The position numbers and the translations under genes were made by a program. The notes under the pieces are model-generated. The model had not been told where the DNA came from. It did no database searches and saw nothing but the letters and a program-made list of their open reading frames with translations. Positions 16,336-23,075 of a stretch of 24,110 nt of DNA are shown here, piece after piece (positions within the stretch are counted from its first letter, which is position 1; every line of letters starts with the position of its first letter). Origin of the DNA: CADEFQ01 sp035342635 (GTDB lineage Bacteria > Pseudomonadota > Gammaproteobacteria > Steroidobacterales > Steroidobacteraceae); contig DAOQXO010000031.1 in NCBI GenBank assembly GCA_035342635.1, forward strand, positions 1-24,110. Reading direction: 5' to 3'.

Positions 16336-17240
16336 CCGCGGTTCACTGACCGACGGGCGAGCAAGTGGCTGCGCCATTCCGAAAGCGCGAACCAGAGCAT
16401 CGCCAGGAAGAAGGTCACGCCGCCGGCAATCATGAAGTACAGCGTATAGTCCGCGCGATAGGTCCCGCTCTTCGGATCGTACACCGAGCACAGGATGCGC
16501 ACACGATCGATCAGATCCGTGATGCCGACGCCACCATCGACGATCCGCGCGCCGGTGAGCAGTTGTTTCAACGGCTCGCCGAGTCGCTCGGCGGTGAAGC
16601 TGTCGCCGTAGACCTGTCGGTAGACCCGTCCCTGCGCATCCAGCATCGTCACCTGCAGGATGTGATCGAAACCACCACGTGTCGCCGCGAAGGTGAAGCC
16701 GAAGTCCCGGGCCAGCGCAGCGACATCGGCCGCGTCCGGGCTCAGGAATTCCCAGTTCGGATCCGAAATGCGCCGCTGCCGCGCGAATTCCTGCATCGCG
16801 GCCGGGGTGTCCTCCGGCTGGTTGAAGCCGATGGTGACCACGTTGAACTGTCGGTCGCCGAAGCGCCTGTGCATGGCGCGTACGGCCTGGTGCAGCACCT
16901 GCGTGCTGGCCGGACAGATGTGGTAGCAGCCGGTGTAGATGAAGCTCACCAGCAACGGGCGGCCCCGGAAGCTCGACAACTGGACAGGCCGCCCTTGCCG
17001 ATCGCGCAGCGTGTAGTCGTCCGGCATGCGGCCCACGGCCGCCTGGCTGGCACGCAGCGCCGCCTCACCGTCGAGTCCCGGCGTCGTGATGGCGCCGGTC
17101 GGCAGGTCGGCGACGAGCGGGTTCGACCCGCTCGCCTCATGGACAGCCCACAGCGGCGTCCAGCCGCCGCTGCCGAGCGCAGCCAGCAGCAGCACGGGCA
17201 GCGGCGGGCGCCACCGGACGGGCATGTGCAGGTGCTTCAT
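16332..17240 (-). CDS. SCO1/SenC/PrrC-family copper chaperone with C-terminal membrane anchor
   Basis: This 302-residue protein has a hydrophobic N-terminal segment (about 12-32), then a thioredoxin-fold SCO domain. The copper/redox site is TGCYHICP (C105, C109) with the distant ligand H193 in GGFDHIL. SCO proteins load copper or reduce cysteines at the CuA centre of oxidase subunit II, which is encoded two genes upstream. The protein is longer than common SCO proteins: after the domain there are about 70 residues including a second helix at about 266-286. The start ATG at 17240 has AAGGA just upstream. It follows subunit I after 64 bases containing a hairpin, and overlaps the next gene by ATGA. 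Confidence 0.92.
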   Translation of the reverse strand: MKHLHMPVRWRPPLPVLLLAALGSGGWTPLWAVHEASGSNPLVADLPTGAITTPGLDGEAALRASQAAVGRMPDDYTLRDRQGRPVQLSSFRGRPLLVSFIYTGCYHICPASTQVLHQAVRAMHRRFGDRQFNVVTIGFNQPEDTPAAMQEFARQRRISDPNWEFLSPDAADVAALARDFGFTFAATRGGFDHILQVTMLDAQGRVYRQVYGDSFTAERLGEPLKQLLTGARIVDGGVGITDLIDRVRILCSVYDPKSGTYRADYTLYFMIAGGVTFFLAMLWFALSEWRSHLLARRSVNRG

Positions 17241-17285
17241 CGATCCTTGCCGCAGCGCAATCACCCGCGTCTGGCTGCGAGCGGC

Positions 17286-17304
17286 CGGCACGAACGGCGT
17301 GCCG
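17286..17304 (-). other. GC-rich hairpin directly after subunit I stop codon
   Basis: A perfect 7-bp stem CGGCACG / CGTGCCG with a 5-base loop begins at the base after the stop codon. No T-run follows, so it is not a classical intrinsic terminator. It could stabilise or trim the mRNA between the oxidase-like genes and the SCO/cytochrome b genes. Confidence 0.5.
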
Positions 17305-19005
17305 TCAGCTCAGCCCCCAGAGTGTCGAGAGATACTTCCAGTTGATGAAGTAGTAGAGCACGAAGGCGATCAGGAAGACGACCGCGAGCACGAAAGTGCC
17401 TGGCGCGACGAAGCCCATCGAACCGTAGGTCTGTGCGGCGGCCGCGGGCGCCGTGGGCGGAATCGGGGTCACCTTATCGCTCTTGGCACCGCCCTCGAGC
17501 CGCTTGCCCCACAGGAGCGAGCCGACCGTGACGTAGATGTAGTTCGCACCACCGACGATTGCCGCGATACCGCTGATGCCGACCAGGCCCATCATCATGT
17601 AGGCAGCGCCAGGCCACTCGTACGCCAACGCGGAGCCGTCGAAGGCCATGTCCCAGTGTCTGCGGGAGACGCCCAGCGTGCCGGCACCCATCATGACGAG
17701 GCAGAAGAAGTACATCGAGAGGCCGAACAGGTAGGGCTGCCACTTCGCAAGTCGCGGCGCGATCATCTCGCGCTTGAACAGCACCGGAATCAGGTAGTAG
17801 GTCAGCGCCATGAACGACAGGGTCGTACCCACGACGACCGTGGCATGGAAGTGCCCGGGCACGTAGATCGTGTTGTGGATGATCATGTTGAGCTGCTCCG
17901 TGCCCATCATGACGCCCGAGATGCCGCCCAGGAAGCCGAAGCCGATGATCGAGATGAACACGCCGGAGAACACCGGGTTGCCCCACGGCGCCTTGCGCAG
18001 CCACTCGAAGAGGCCCTTCGTGTATCCCTTCTGGCGTTGCGCCACTTCCATGGCGCCGGGCACGGTGAGGCCGTGGATCATCGAAGCCAGGACCGCGAAA
18101 TACATGAAGTAGCTGGTGTTGACGACTTTCCACTCCGTGCTCACGCCGGGATCGGCGAGCAGGTGGTGCGCGCTCGCCAGCTGCAGGAACAGGATGTAGA
18201 GCAGGAACGCGCCACGGCTGACGCGCTCCGACATCGGCCGCGCGCCGAAAACCACGGCGGCGACCAGATACCAGATCGAGATGTGCGCAGCGACGTTGAT
18301 CTGCTGCGAGGAGTGGCCGAACGCCCACCAGATCACGCGGTACACCAGCGGATCCACGTGCTTGACGATGCCGAGCGCCTGCAGGTAGGTCGGGATCAGG
18401 ATGATGGCGCCGGACACGATCGTGAATACCGCGATGATGCAGGCGGTGGTGGCGCCGAAGGTCACCAGCGGCACGGAGCCCTGGTAGGTCTTCTCGCGCC
18501 TCGCGATCACCAGTGTGCCGAGGAACACGAAGCAACCGATCAGCGCGCCCACGGCAAACAGGATCAGCCCGAGATAGAACGACGGCGCAGCCATCATCGG
18601 CACATACGAGGTCATCATCACGCTCGATGCGCCCTGGTACACGGCGATGTTGTTCACCACCGCGCCGACGACCATCAGTGCAAACGCAAGCCAGGCGATC
18701 CTCGGCGTCGCTATCCGGCAGCGCAGCAGCGTGGACGAGCAGAAATACAGGACGGCAATCTCGAAGAAGATGATCCAGAAGATCAGCATGTCGAGGCCGT
18801 GTGCCGTCAACACCTGGTAGAAGGTGGCGGCCTCGAGCCAATGCACGGCGGGCCAGCGCGTGAGCACCACACCTATGGCGAGGATGCCGCCGATGAGCAG
18901 GAACACCACCGCCGCGACGGCGTTGGCCAGTATCAGCTTTTCCGCCTGCGCCTCGAGCTGCAGGCCCGAGCGCGGGCAGATCCGGTAAGTCGTTGCGTGA
19001 GACAT
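17305..19005 (-). CDS. B-family-like heme-copper subunit I, tyrosine replaced by glutamine (NO-reductase-like)
   Basis: This is a 566-residue catalytic subunit of the heme-copper superfamily with about 13 helices. H69 (helix II) and H387 bind the low-spin heme and H385 (PGHFHATV) the high-spin heme. H231, H280 and H281 (SAHHLLADPG) bind the second metal. Helix VI reads GHSSQQ: where oxygen reductases have His-x3-Tyr, this protein has Q235. The segment DPLVYRVIWWAFGH lines up with ba3-type oxidase, so the substitution is not an alignment slip. Loss of this tyrosine together with a CuA partner is what I recall for eNOR-type nitric oxide reductases. The ATG is preceded by AAAGGGAG, and the gene begins 19 bases after subunit II. 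Oxygen reduction cannot be excluded from sequence. Confidence 0.92.
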   Translation of the reverse strand: MSHATTYRICPRSGLQLEAQAEKLILANAVAAVVFLLIGGILAIGVVLTRWPAVHWLEAATFYQVLTAHGLDMLIFWIIFFEIAVLYFCSSTLLRCRIATPRIAWLAFALMVVGAVVNNIAVYQGASSVMMTSYVPMMAAPSFYLGLILFAVGALIGCFVFLGTLVIARREKTYQGSVPLVTFGATTACIIAVFTIVSGAIILIPTYLQALGIVKHVDPLVYRVIWWAFGHSSQQINVAAHISIWYLVAAVVFGARPMSERVSRGAFLLYILFLQLASAHHLLADPGVSTEWKVVNTSYFMYFAVLASMIHGLTVPGAMEVAQRQKGYTKGLFEWLRKAPWGNPVFSGVFISIIGFGFLGGISGVMMGTEQLNMIIHNTIYVPGHFHATVVVGTTLSFMALTYYLIPVLFKREMIAPRLAKWQPYLFGLSMYFFCLVMMGAGTLGVSRRHWDMAFDGSALAYEWPGAAYMMMGLVGISGIAAIVGGANYIYVTVGSLLWGKRLEGGAKSDKVTPIPPTAPAAAAQTYGSMGFVAPGTFVLAVVFLIAFVLYYFINWKYLSTLWGLS

Positions 19006-19024
19006 TGCCGCTCCCTTTTTGTCC

Positions 19025-19564
19025 TTATCGTACGTAGAGGCGGCTGACCATCATGTGGTGGCCAAGCCCGCAGTATTCATTGCATACGATCGAGAATTCG
19101 CCGCTCTGGTTGGGCGTCACTGTCAGCACATGCTCGTAGCCGGGTACGACCTGCACATTGATGTTGCTCGGCTGCAGCGAGAACCCGTGGTTGTAGTCGA
19201 GGGCGGTGAGGTGGAGGCGATAGGTCTTGTCTTTTTCCAGCTCCAGAATCGGCCAGAAGCTCCACAACCGGGCGATCAGGTAGACGTCGCTCCCGGGAGG
19301 AGGCGCGACCACCGGAACCTCGAGATCGGTCTCGGTACGAACCGTGTACTGGTCGACCATGGCCTGCGTCTTGGCGATGAACGCATCGGGCGTGGTCTTG
19401 TAGGTCTCGGTCGAGAGGTTCTGCTCACCGTAGACGTGCCACAGCACCATCATGAAGAACATGATCATGCACCAGACGAACGACAGGGCGATCCAGGTGC
19501 CCTCGACACGATCGATCGGGTGCTTCCACCACAGCCGGTCTGCCGGCGGCAATATTGCGCTCAT
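19025..19564 (-). CDS. CuA-containing subunit II of a heme-copper enzyme
   Basis: This 179-residue protein has a single N-terminal helix (about 22-44) and a periplasmic cupredoxin domain. All CuA ligands are visible: H126 in DYNHGF, then C161, E163, C165, H169 and M172 in CNEYCGLGHHMM. The short, one-helix form matches subunit II of B-family enzymes, in agreement with its subunit I partner. CuA would accept electrons from a cytochrome c, plausibly the lipoprotein cytochrome encoded just upstream. Its start overlaps the stop of a possible 34-codon frame (ATGA), with a GGGGAGGA ribosome-binding site. Confidence 0.95.
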   Translation of the reverse strand: MSAILPPADRLWWKHPIDRVEGTWIALSFVWCMIMFFMMVLWHVYGEQNLSTETYKTTPDAFIAKTQAMVDQYTVRTETDLEVPVVAPPPGSDVYLIARLWSFWPILELEKDKTYRLHLTALDYNHGFSLQPSNINVQVVPGYEHVLTVTPNQSGEFSIVCNEYCGLGHHMMVSRLYVR

Positions 19565-19665
19565 GGACGCGTCCTCCCCAGATCATTTGCCATGTTCTTG
19601 TTTGCCATGTTCGTGTTACGGGTGCGCGACGCATTCTTGCGAATGCGCCCGATGAGCTGACGCAC
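19561..19665 (-). CDS. Possible 34-codon small ORF (uncertain)
   Basis: The gap between the small subunit and subunit II is open in one frame, from a GTG at 19665 four bases after one stop to a TGA that forms ATGA with the subunit II start. The product would be basic (nine arginine or lysine residues) and contain the repeat NMANKNMAND. No ribosome-binding site precedes the GTG; internal ATG codons would give a 10- or 15-residue peptide. It may be chance, or a leader that couples translation of subunit II. Confidence 0.2.
   Translation of the reverse strand: MRQLIGRIRKNASRTRNTNMANKNMANDLGRTRP
19586..19615. repeat. Tandem 15-bp repeat, two copies
   Basis: Two 15-bp units (19586-19600 and 19601-19615) differ at one base. 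Each holds the sequence TTTGCCATGTTC, read on the minus strand as GAACATGGCAAA. The repeat lies just upstream of the subunit II ribosome-binding site. Confidence 0.8.
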
Positions 19666-19668
19666 GGC

Positions 19669-19830
19669 CTATGGCGCAGCCGGTATCGTCAGGATGTCGA
19701 TCACGCCCCACAGCACGTAAACGATCATCGGGACCATCACTCCGAGGAACAGCAGCAGGAACGGATTGTCGAGGAGCTGCTGCATCAACGGGACCTTCTC
19801 GTCGTGTTCGTGTCGGTCGTCGTCACTCAT
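19669..19830 (-). CDS. Small single-helix subunit of the heme-copper enzyme
   Basis: This 53-residue protein has a charged, histidine-containing N-terminus (about residues 1-14) and one strong helix at about residues 22-47. The ATG at 19830 is preceded eight bases upstream by GGAG. Size, topology and position directly before subunit II fit the accessory one-helix subunits of B-family oxidases (subunit IIa in ba3 enzymes). It is the first gene after the FNR-type promoter. Assignment rests on context and topology, not on a motif. Confidence 0.8.
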   Translation of the reverse strand: MSDDDRHEHDEKVPLMQQLLDNPFLLLFLGVMVPMIVYVLWGVIDILTIPAAP

Positions 19831-19873
19831 GAGAAGAACTCCAGCAAGGCACTGTGAGTGGTGCGTTATCGGC

Positions 19874-19888
19874 GATGCACAATGCATC
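19874..19888. promoter_or_regulatory. Inverted repeat around the predicted transcription start
   Basis: GATGCA-CAA-TGCATC is a perfect 6-bp-arm palindrome next to the predicted start at 19890. On the minus strand it begins AAGATGCATT, which matches a half-site of the NO sensor NsrR. The spacing between arms (3 bp) is shorter than the 7 bp of the usual NsrR site, so the assignment is tentative. Confidence 0.4.
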
Positions 19889-19889
19889 T

Positions 19890-19938
19890 TCGCACGTAGA
19901 TACGTGGTAGGGGGGCCCCCGTCCCTGATCTAAATCAA
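19890..19938 (-). promoter_or_regulatory. FNR/Dnr-type class II promoter of the oxidase-like operon
   Basis: On the minus strand TTGAT-TTAG-ATCAG (19938-19925) matches the FNR/Anr/Dnr consensus TTGAT-N4-ATCAA at 9 of 10 defined bases. A -10 hexamer TATCTA lies at 19902-19897. These place the start at 19890 and the box centre exactly at -41.5, the standard class II activator position. CACGTA-TC-TACGTG forms a palindrome over the -10, and GGGGGCCCCC fills part of the spacer. Anaerobic or NO-dependent activation is the natural inference. Confidence 0.75.
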
Positions 19939-19993
19939 GCCGGACCACGCTACTGACTGGTCAGAACCGCCTGAGGCGCCAGGCACCGGTCGG

Positions 19994-20578
19994 TCAGTCG
20001 TGCAGCGACTTGACGTACTCGGCGACCGCCTGCAGCTCGTCGGCTTTGATCATCGGCCAGGGGGTCATCAGCGGCGAGCCGCCATGCTTCGCGGCACCGT
20101 CGTGCACGATGGCCTTGATGTCATCGATGTCACCCTTGGTGCCGTTGCCGTTGGCATCGTATTTGAATGCGCCGACCGAGAAATCGAGCGGCTTCGGATT
20201 CAGGGCAACCGCCGCCGGGCCATCACCCTTGCCCTTGGCACCGTGGCAGGTCGCACAGTACGTGTTGTAGACCTTCTGACCCGCGGCATTCGCGACTGCG
20301 GCTGCAGCGGCAGGCGCTTCGGTCGCGGCGGCAGGTGCCTCGGCCGCGGCGGCAGGTGCTTCGGTCGCGGGGGCAGCCGCCGCATCCGGCGCCGCGTCGG
20401 CGGCATCTGTCGTCGGGGCGGGCTCGTCGGCCGCCACCATCGGCTCGGCCACCGCGGCAGCCTCCGGGCCGCTCGCGGCCTGGGTGGTCTCGGCGGATTC
20501 CTTCTTTGCGCAACCCTGCGCGACAAGCAGTGCAGCCAACGCAACCGACAGCATCGAACCCGAGGTGACAAGTTTCAT
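19994..20578 (-). CDS. Lipoprotein c-type cytochrome with Ala/Pro/Glu linker
   Basis: This 194-residue monoheme cytochrome c has an N-terminal signal with a lipobox-like LLVAQGC (C23). A low-complexity linker of about 75 residues follows, rich in Ala, Pro and Glu. The C-terminal heme domain carries YCATCHG (residues 107-113) and the probable axial methionine M171 in SPLMTPWP. It should be tethered to a membrane and face the periplasm, with a flexible arm long enough to shuttle electrons to CuA of the adjacent enzyme. AGGAG lies six bases before the ATG. It precedes the FNR-type promoter on the same strand, with 163 bases to the next gene, so it may be transcribed separately and also read through. 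Confidence 0.92.
   Translation of the reverse strand: MKLVTSGSMLSVALAALLVAQGCAKKESAETTQAASGPEAAAVAEPMVAADEPAPTTDAADAAPDAAAAPATEAPAAAAEAPAAATEAPAAAAAVANAAGQKVYNTYCATCHGAKGKGDGPAAVALNPKPLDFSVGAFKYDANGNGTKGDIDDIKAIVHDGAAKHGGSPLMTPWPMIKADELQAVAEYVKSLHD
20310..20372 (-). repeat. Three tandem 21-bp units inside the cytochrome c linker
   Basis: Units at 20310-20330, 20331-20351 and 20352-20372 differ by only a few bases. Each encodes a 7-residue unit of the type A-T/A-E-A-P-A-A. Copy number is likely to vary between strains. Confidence 0.85.
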
Positions 20579-20699
20579 AGCTCGCTCCTGGCTTTCGGAA
20601 GATGGTGCGCGGGGGAAATGTCGCGACGCGCGCAGCAGAAGTCTGCCCCAAAACCGCCGGACCGTACAGGGCGGAATGCCAGGCGGGCGCGAGCCGCCG

Positions 20700-22049
20700 T
20701 CAGAAGTCGGCCGATGGTGGTGGATGACTGAACGGCGCGGTCATGCGCCCGCCCTGCTTCGCTATGCGGCCGCTCTTCATCACGAAGTCGACCTGCAGCA
20801 ACCGGGCCACATCTTCGAGCGGGTCGCCGGCGAGCGCGATGAGATCCGCGACCCTGCCCGCCTCGAGCGTGCCGACGTCGGCCGAAAGTCCGAAGAGATC
20901 GGCCGTCGTGATCGTTGCACTGCGGATCGCGTCCATCGGCTGCATGCCGAACTTCACCATGAGCCCGAACTCCTTGGCATTGTCGCCATGCGCAAAAGTG
21001 CCGGCATCCGTGCCGAAGGCGATCCTGACGCCGGCGGCCAGGGCGCGCTCGAACGCCCGGTGTTCGCCGCGGATGCGTACCGACTCGGGGTTCGGGATCC
21101 TGAAGATCGGCGGCGGGTAGCTCGCCGACAGGGTCGGCACGAGATAGGTGCCGGCCTTTCTCATCAGCGAGAGCCCTTCGTCGTCGACGAGAAAGCCGTG
21201 CTCGATCGAGTCGACGCCCGCGCGTACCGCCTGCTTGATCGAGGTCGCGGAGTAGGCGTGGGCGGCCGCCTTCAGACCCACGAGATGGCTGGTCGAGACG
21301 ATCGCCTCGATCTCGTCCGGGAATAGCTGGGGCTCGAGCCCCGTGTTCCATGAAAAGCCGCCGGTGGACGTGAACTTGATGACGTCGGCGCCGAGCTTGT
21401 ACTGGTACCGCACCGCCTGCCGGCATTCGCTCGCGCCATCACAGGTGCCGTCATGCAGGCGCGAGTGCGGGTCGCCGGTTGCATCGAGCGGCAGGGAATC
21501 GCCATGACCACCGGTGACGGCGAGCGCCGAGCCCGCGACGAGGATACGCGGGCCGATCATCCTGCCCGCCTCGATTGCATCGCGCACGGCGAACACCGCC
21601 TGGTCGTCGGAACCTAGATCGCGCACGGTCGTGAAGCCTGCCGCGAGCGTGCGCCGCGCGTACACCATGGCATTGACGGCAGCTTGCGCCGGCGTGCGGC
21701 CGGCGCGATTGCCGCGGCCGCTACTGCGCCGACCGAACGAAGGCTCGTCGATCAGATGTACGTGCGCGTCCATCAGTCCGGGCAGCACGTAGCGATCGCG
21801 CAGATCGATGACTTCGGCGTCCGCGCCGGACCCGAGCCCGGCCGCCGCGGCATCGAGGTATCCGTGCCTCACGCCGACGATGCGATCGTTCTTCACGATG
21901 ATCGTCATTTCCCGCTCGGGTGCGCGGCCCGGCACCGCGAGCAGCGTACCGGCGTGCACGAGGGCGAAATGATCGGGTGACGCGGTCAGCGCCGGCGTCG
22001 TTACCGAGAGTGCGAAAGCAAGGCAGGTTCCGGACAGTATTCGTCTCAT
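20700..22049 (-). CDS. Secreted or periplasmic metal-dependent amidohydrolase
   Basis: This 449-residue protein has an N-terminal signal peptide (about residues 1-23) and an amidohydrolase-superfamily barrel. Metal ligands are visible in order: H96 and H98 in DAHVHL, the presumed carboxylated lysine K225 in ADVIKFTS, H264 in AAHAYS, H284 in IEHGF, and D348 in GTDAGTF. This set fits the imidazolonepropionase-like and Xaa-Pro dipeptidase-like branch. The substrate cannot be deduced. The ATG at 22049 has GGAGG six bases upstream; the 11 codons before it are not needed. It lies 121 bases upstream of the cytochrome c gene on the same strand, and a functional link to it is not evident. Confidence 0.93.
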   Translation of the reverse strand: MRRILSGTCLAFALSVTTPALTASPDHFALVHAGTLLAVPGRAPEREMTIIVKNDRIVGVRHGYLDAAAAGLGSGADAEVIDLRDRYVLPGLMDAHVHLIDEPSFGRRSSGRGNRAGRTPAQAAVNAMVYARRTLAAGFTTVRDLGSDDQAVFAVRDAIEAGRMIGPRILVAGSALAVTGGHGDSLPLDATGDPHSRLHDGTCDGASECRQAVRYQYKLGADVIKFTSTGGFSWNTGLEPQLFPDEIEAIVSTSHLVGLKAAAHAYSATSIKQAVRAGVDSIEHGFLVDDEGLSLMRKAGTYLVPTLSASYPPPIFRIPNPESVRIRGEHRAFERALAAGVRIAFGTDAGTFAHGDNAKEFGLMVKFGMQPMDAIRSATITTADLFGLSADVGTLEAGRVADLIALAGDPLEDVARLLQVDFVMKSGRIAKQGGRMTAPFSHPPPSADF

Positions 22050-22140
22050 GGGGTCCCTCCACGCCCGCCATCTTCGTCGCAAAGCGCACCGCAGCGGTCA
22101 GTCTCGGGCCGATCGCGACCGCCTGATGGAACTACGCGGT

Positions 22141-22146
22141 TAGAAT
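22141..22146 (+). promoter_or_regulatory. Possible -10 element of the YCII gene
   Basis: TAGAAT lies 16 bases before the start codon and ahead of the GGAGG ribosome-binding site. No convincing -35 is seen at the right distance. Confidence 0.35.
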
Positions 22147-22162
22147 CGCCCGCGGAGGCCCC

Positions 22163-22468
22163 ATGCACTACCTGCTCTTCTACGAATTCGTTCCCGATTA
22201 CCTCGAACGCCGCCAGCCACTTCGTGCCGGACACCTGTCGCTCGCCTGGGCGGCGCACGATCGCGGCGAGCTGGTGCTCGCCGGGGCGTTCGGCGGCGAC
22301 CCGCCCGGTTCCGCATTGCTATTTCGAGGCGAGAGCCCGGCGGCGGCCGAGCAGTTCGCGAAGGCCGACCCCTACGTGACCGCCGGGCTCGTCACCCGCT
22401 GGTGGGTGCGGCCGTGGACCACGGTGGTCGGCGAGACTGCGGCGAACCCGCTGCGTCCCGAGCCCTGA
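22163..22468 (+). CDS. YCII-domain (YciI-like) protein
   Basis: This small cytoplasmic protein of 101 residues has the ferredoxin-like YCII fold signature: an N-terminal strand MHYLLFYEFV, a conserved histidine in RAGHLSLAW, and GELVLAGAFG followed by a DPYVTAGLV segment. Members are related to muconolactone isomerase-like folds, and most lack an assigned reaction. GGAGG precedes the ATG by four bases. It is divergent from the amidohydrolase gene (113 bases between starts) and appears monocistronic. Confidence 0.9.
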   Translation: MHYLLFYEFVPDYLERRQPLRAGHLSLAWAAHDRGELVLAGAFGGDPPGSALLFRGESPAAAEQFAKADPYVTAGLVTRWWVRPWTTVVGETAANPLRPEP

Positions 22469-22502
22469 TCCGGACGCAGGAAATGGACGCGTGGGGGGTG
22501 GA

Positions 22503-22578
22503 TGGTGCCGCTTGTCTGATTCGAACAGACGACCCCATCATTACGAATGATGTGCTCTACCAGCTGAGCTAAAGCGGC
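22503..22578 (-). tRNA. tRNA-Thr (anticodon CGT)
   Basis: The full cloverleaf can be folded by eye. The acceptor stem is GCCGCTT with AAGCGGC. The D arm is GCTC/GAGC and the anticodon stem CATCA/TGATG with loop TTCGTAA. The T arm is GTCTG/CAGAC with loop TTCGAAT. The 3' CCA is encoded. Anticodon CGT reads ACG (threonine). Length is 76 bases. Confidence 0.97.
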
Positions 22579-22590
22579 GCGGGGGCGCGA

Positions 22591-22619
22591 ATTCTAATGA
22601 ATGCCCCAGGACGAGGCAA
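22591..22619 (-). promoter_or_regulatory. Promoter of the tRNA-Thr gene
   Basis: On the minus strand a -35 TTGCCT (22619-22614), a 17-bp spacer and a -10 TAGAAT (22596-22591) place the start at about 22584, six bases before the mature tRNA 5' end. It begins six bases beyond the stop codon of the Irr-like gene. Confidence 0.75.
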
Positions 22620-22625
22620 ACCGCA

Positions 22626-23039
22626 CTAGTTGCGCGGCGCGGCCTTGCGCAGGCGGATTACGACATCGATTCCGGCCACTTCCATGCCGTCGGGCACGGC
22701 GGGCAGGCGGCTGAAACCCACTTCCGGCACCCCCACGTCGAGCAGCGTGCCGCTGTCGACGTCATGGAAGTGGTAGTGCGCTTCGACGTTCGAGTCGAAC
22801 CAGGCGCGCGATCCGTCGACCGACAGTGGCCGGATCAGCCCGCGGTCCGCGAACAGATTCAGCGTGTTGTAGACGGTCGCCTTGGACACGCGCGCGCCAG
22901 CCTCCTGAAGTTGCGCGAGCAACTGCTCGGCCGTCATGTGTTGCGGCGCGGCCAGCAGAATCCCTGCAATGCGCAGGCGCTGGGCGGTCGGCAGGATCCC
23001 GTGCGCTTCGAGGCGGCGGGCTATCTCTTTGTTCGGCAC
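22626..23039 (-). CDS. Fur-family transcriptional regulator, Irr-like
   Basis: This 137-residue protein has a Fur winged helix (about residues 15-85, with VSKATVYNTLNLFADRGLI) and the dimer/metal domain start AHYHFHDVDSGTLLDV (H88, H90, H92). It contains no cysteine, so the structural zinc site with paired CxxC motifs, found in many Fur, Zur and PerR proteins, is absent. The C-terminal part (GFSRLPAVPDGMEVAGIDVVIRLRK) resembles Irr, the heme- and iron-responsive branch. The cysteine-proline heme motif of rhizobial Irr is not present. The start is a GTG at 23039 whose first base coincides with the predicted transcription start. Iron or heme control is the family expectation; targets are unknown apart from a probable autoregulatory site. 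Confidence 0.88.
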   Translation of the reverse strand: MPNKEIARRLEAHGILPTAQRLRIAGILLAAPQHMTAEQLLAQLQEAGARVSKATVYNTLNLFADRGLIRPLSVDGSRAWFDSNVEAHYHFHDVDSGTLLDVGVPEVGFSRLPAVPDGMEVAGIDVVIRLRKAAPRN

Positions 23040-23045
23040 AGGGCA

Positions 23046-23075
23046 ATTATACGAATCTGTGGATTTACATCGCAA
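23046..23075 (-). promoter_or_regulatory. Promoter of the Irr-like gene
   Basis: On the minus strand a consensus -10 TATAAT (23051-23046) and a -35-like TTGCGA (23075-23070) are separated by 18 bp. The predicted start at 23039 is the G of the GTG start codon, so the mRNA may be leaderless. The -35 lies inside the inverted repeat at 23067-23095. Confidence 0.7.

Noticed and set aside
17286..17304. Intrinsic terminator after subunit I
   Set aside because: The stem is good but no T-run follows on the transcribed strand.
14746..19047. Long plus-strand open frames opposite the cytochrome b/MvhD fusion and heme-copper subunit I
   Set aside because: Same antisense shadow pattern; the minus-strand products contain complete ligand sets and helices.
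17305..19564. Ordinary cytochrome c oxidase (oxygen reductase) call for subunits I and II
   Set aside because: CuA and histidine ligands fit, but the essential tyrosine position is Gln235 and the promoter is FNR-like, so an NO-reductase-like role is preferred.
19874..19888. Canonical NsrR operator
   Set aside because: Only one half-site matches, and the arm spacing is 3 bp where 7 bp is expected.
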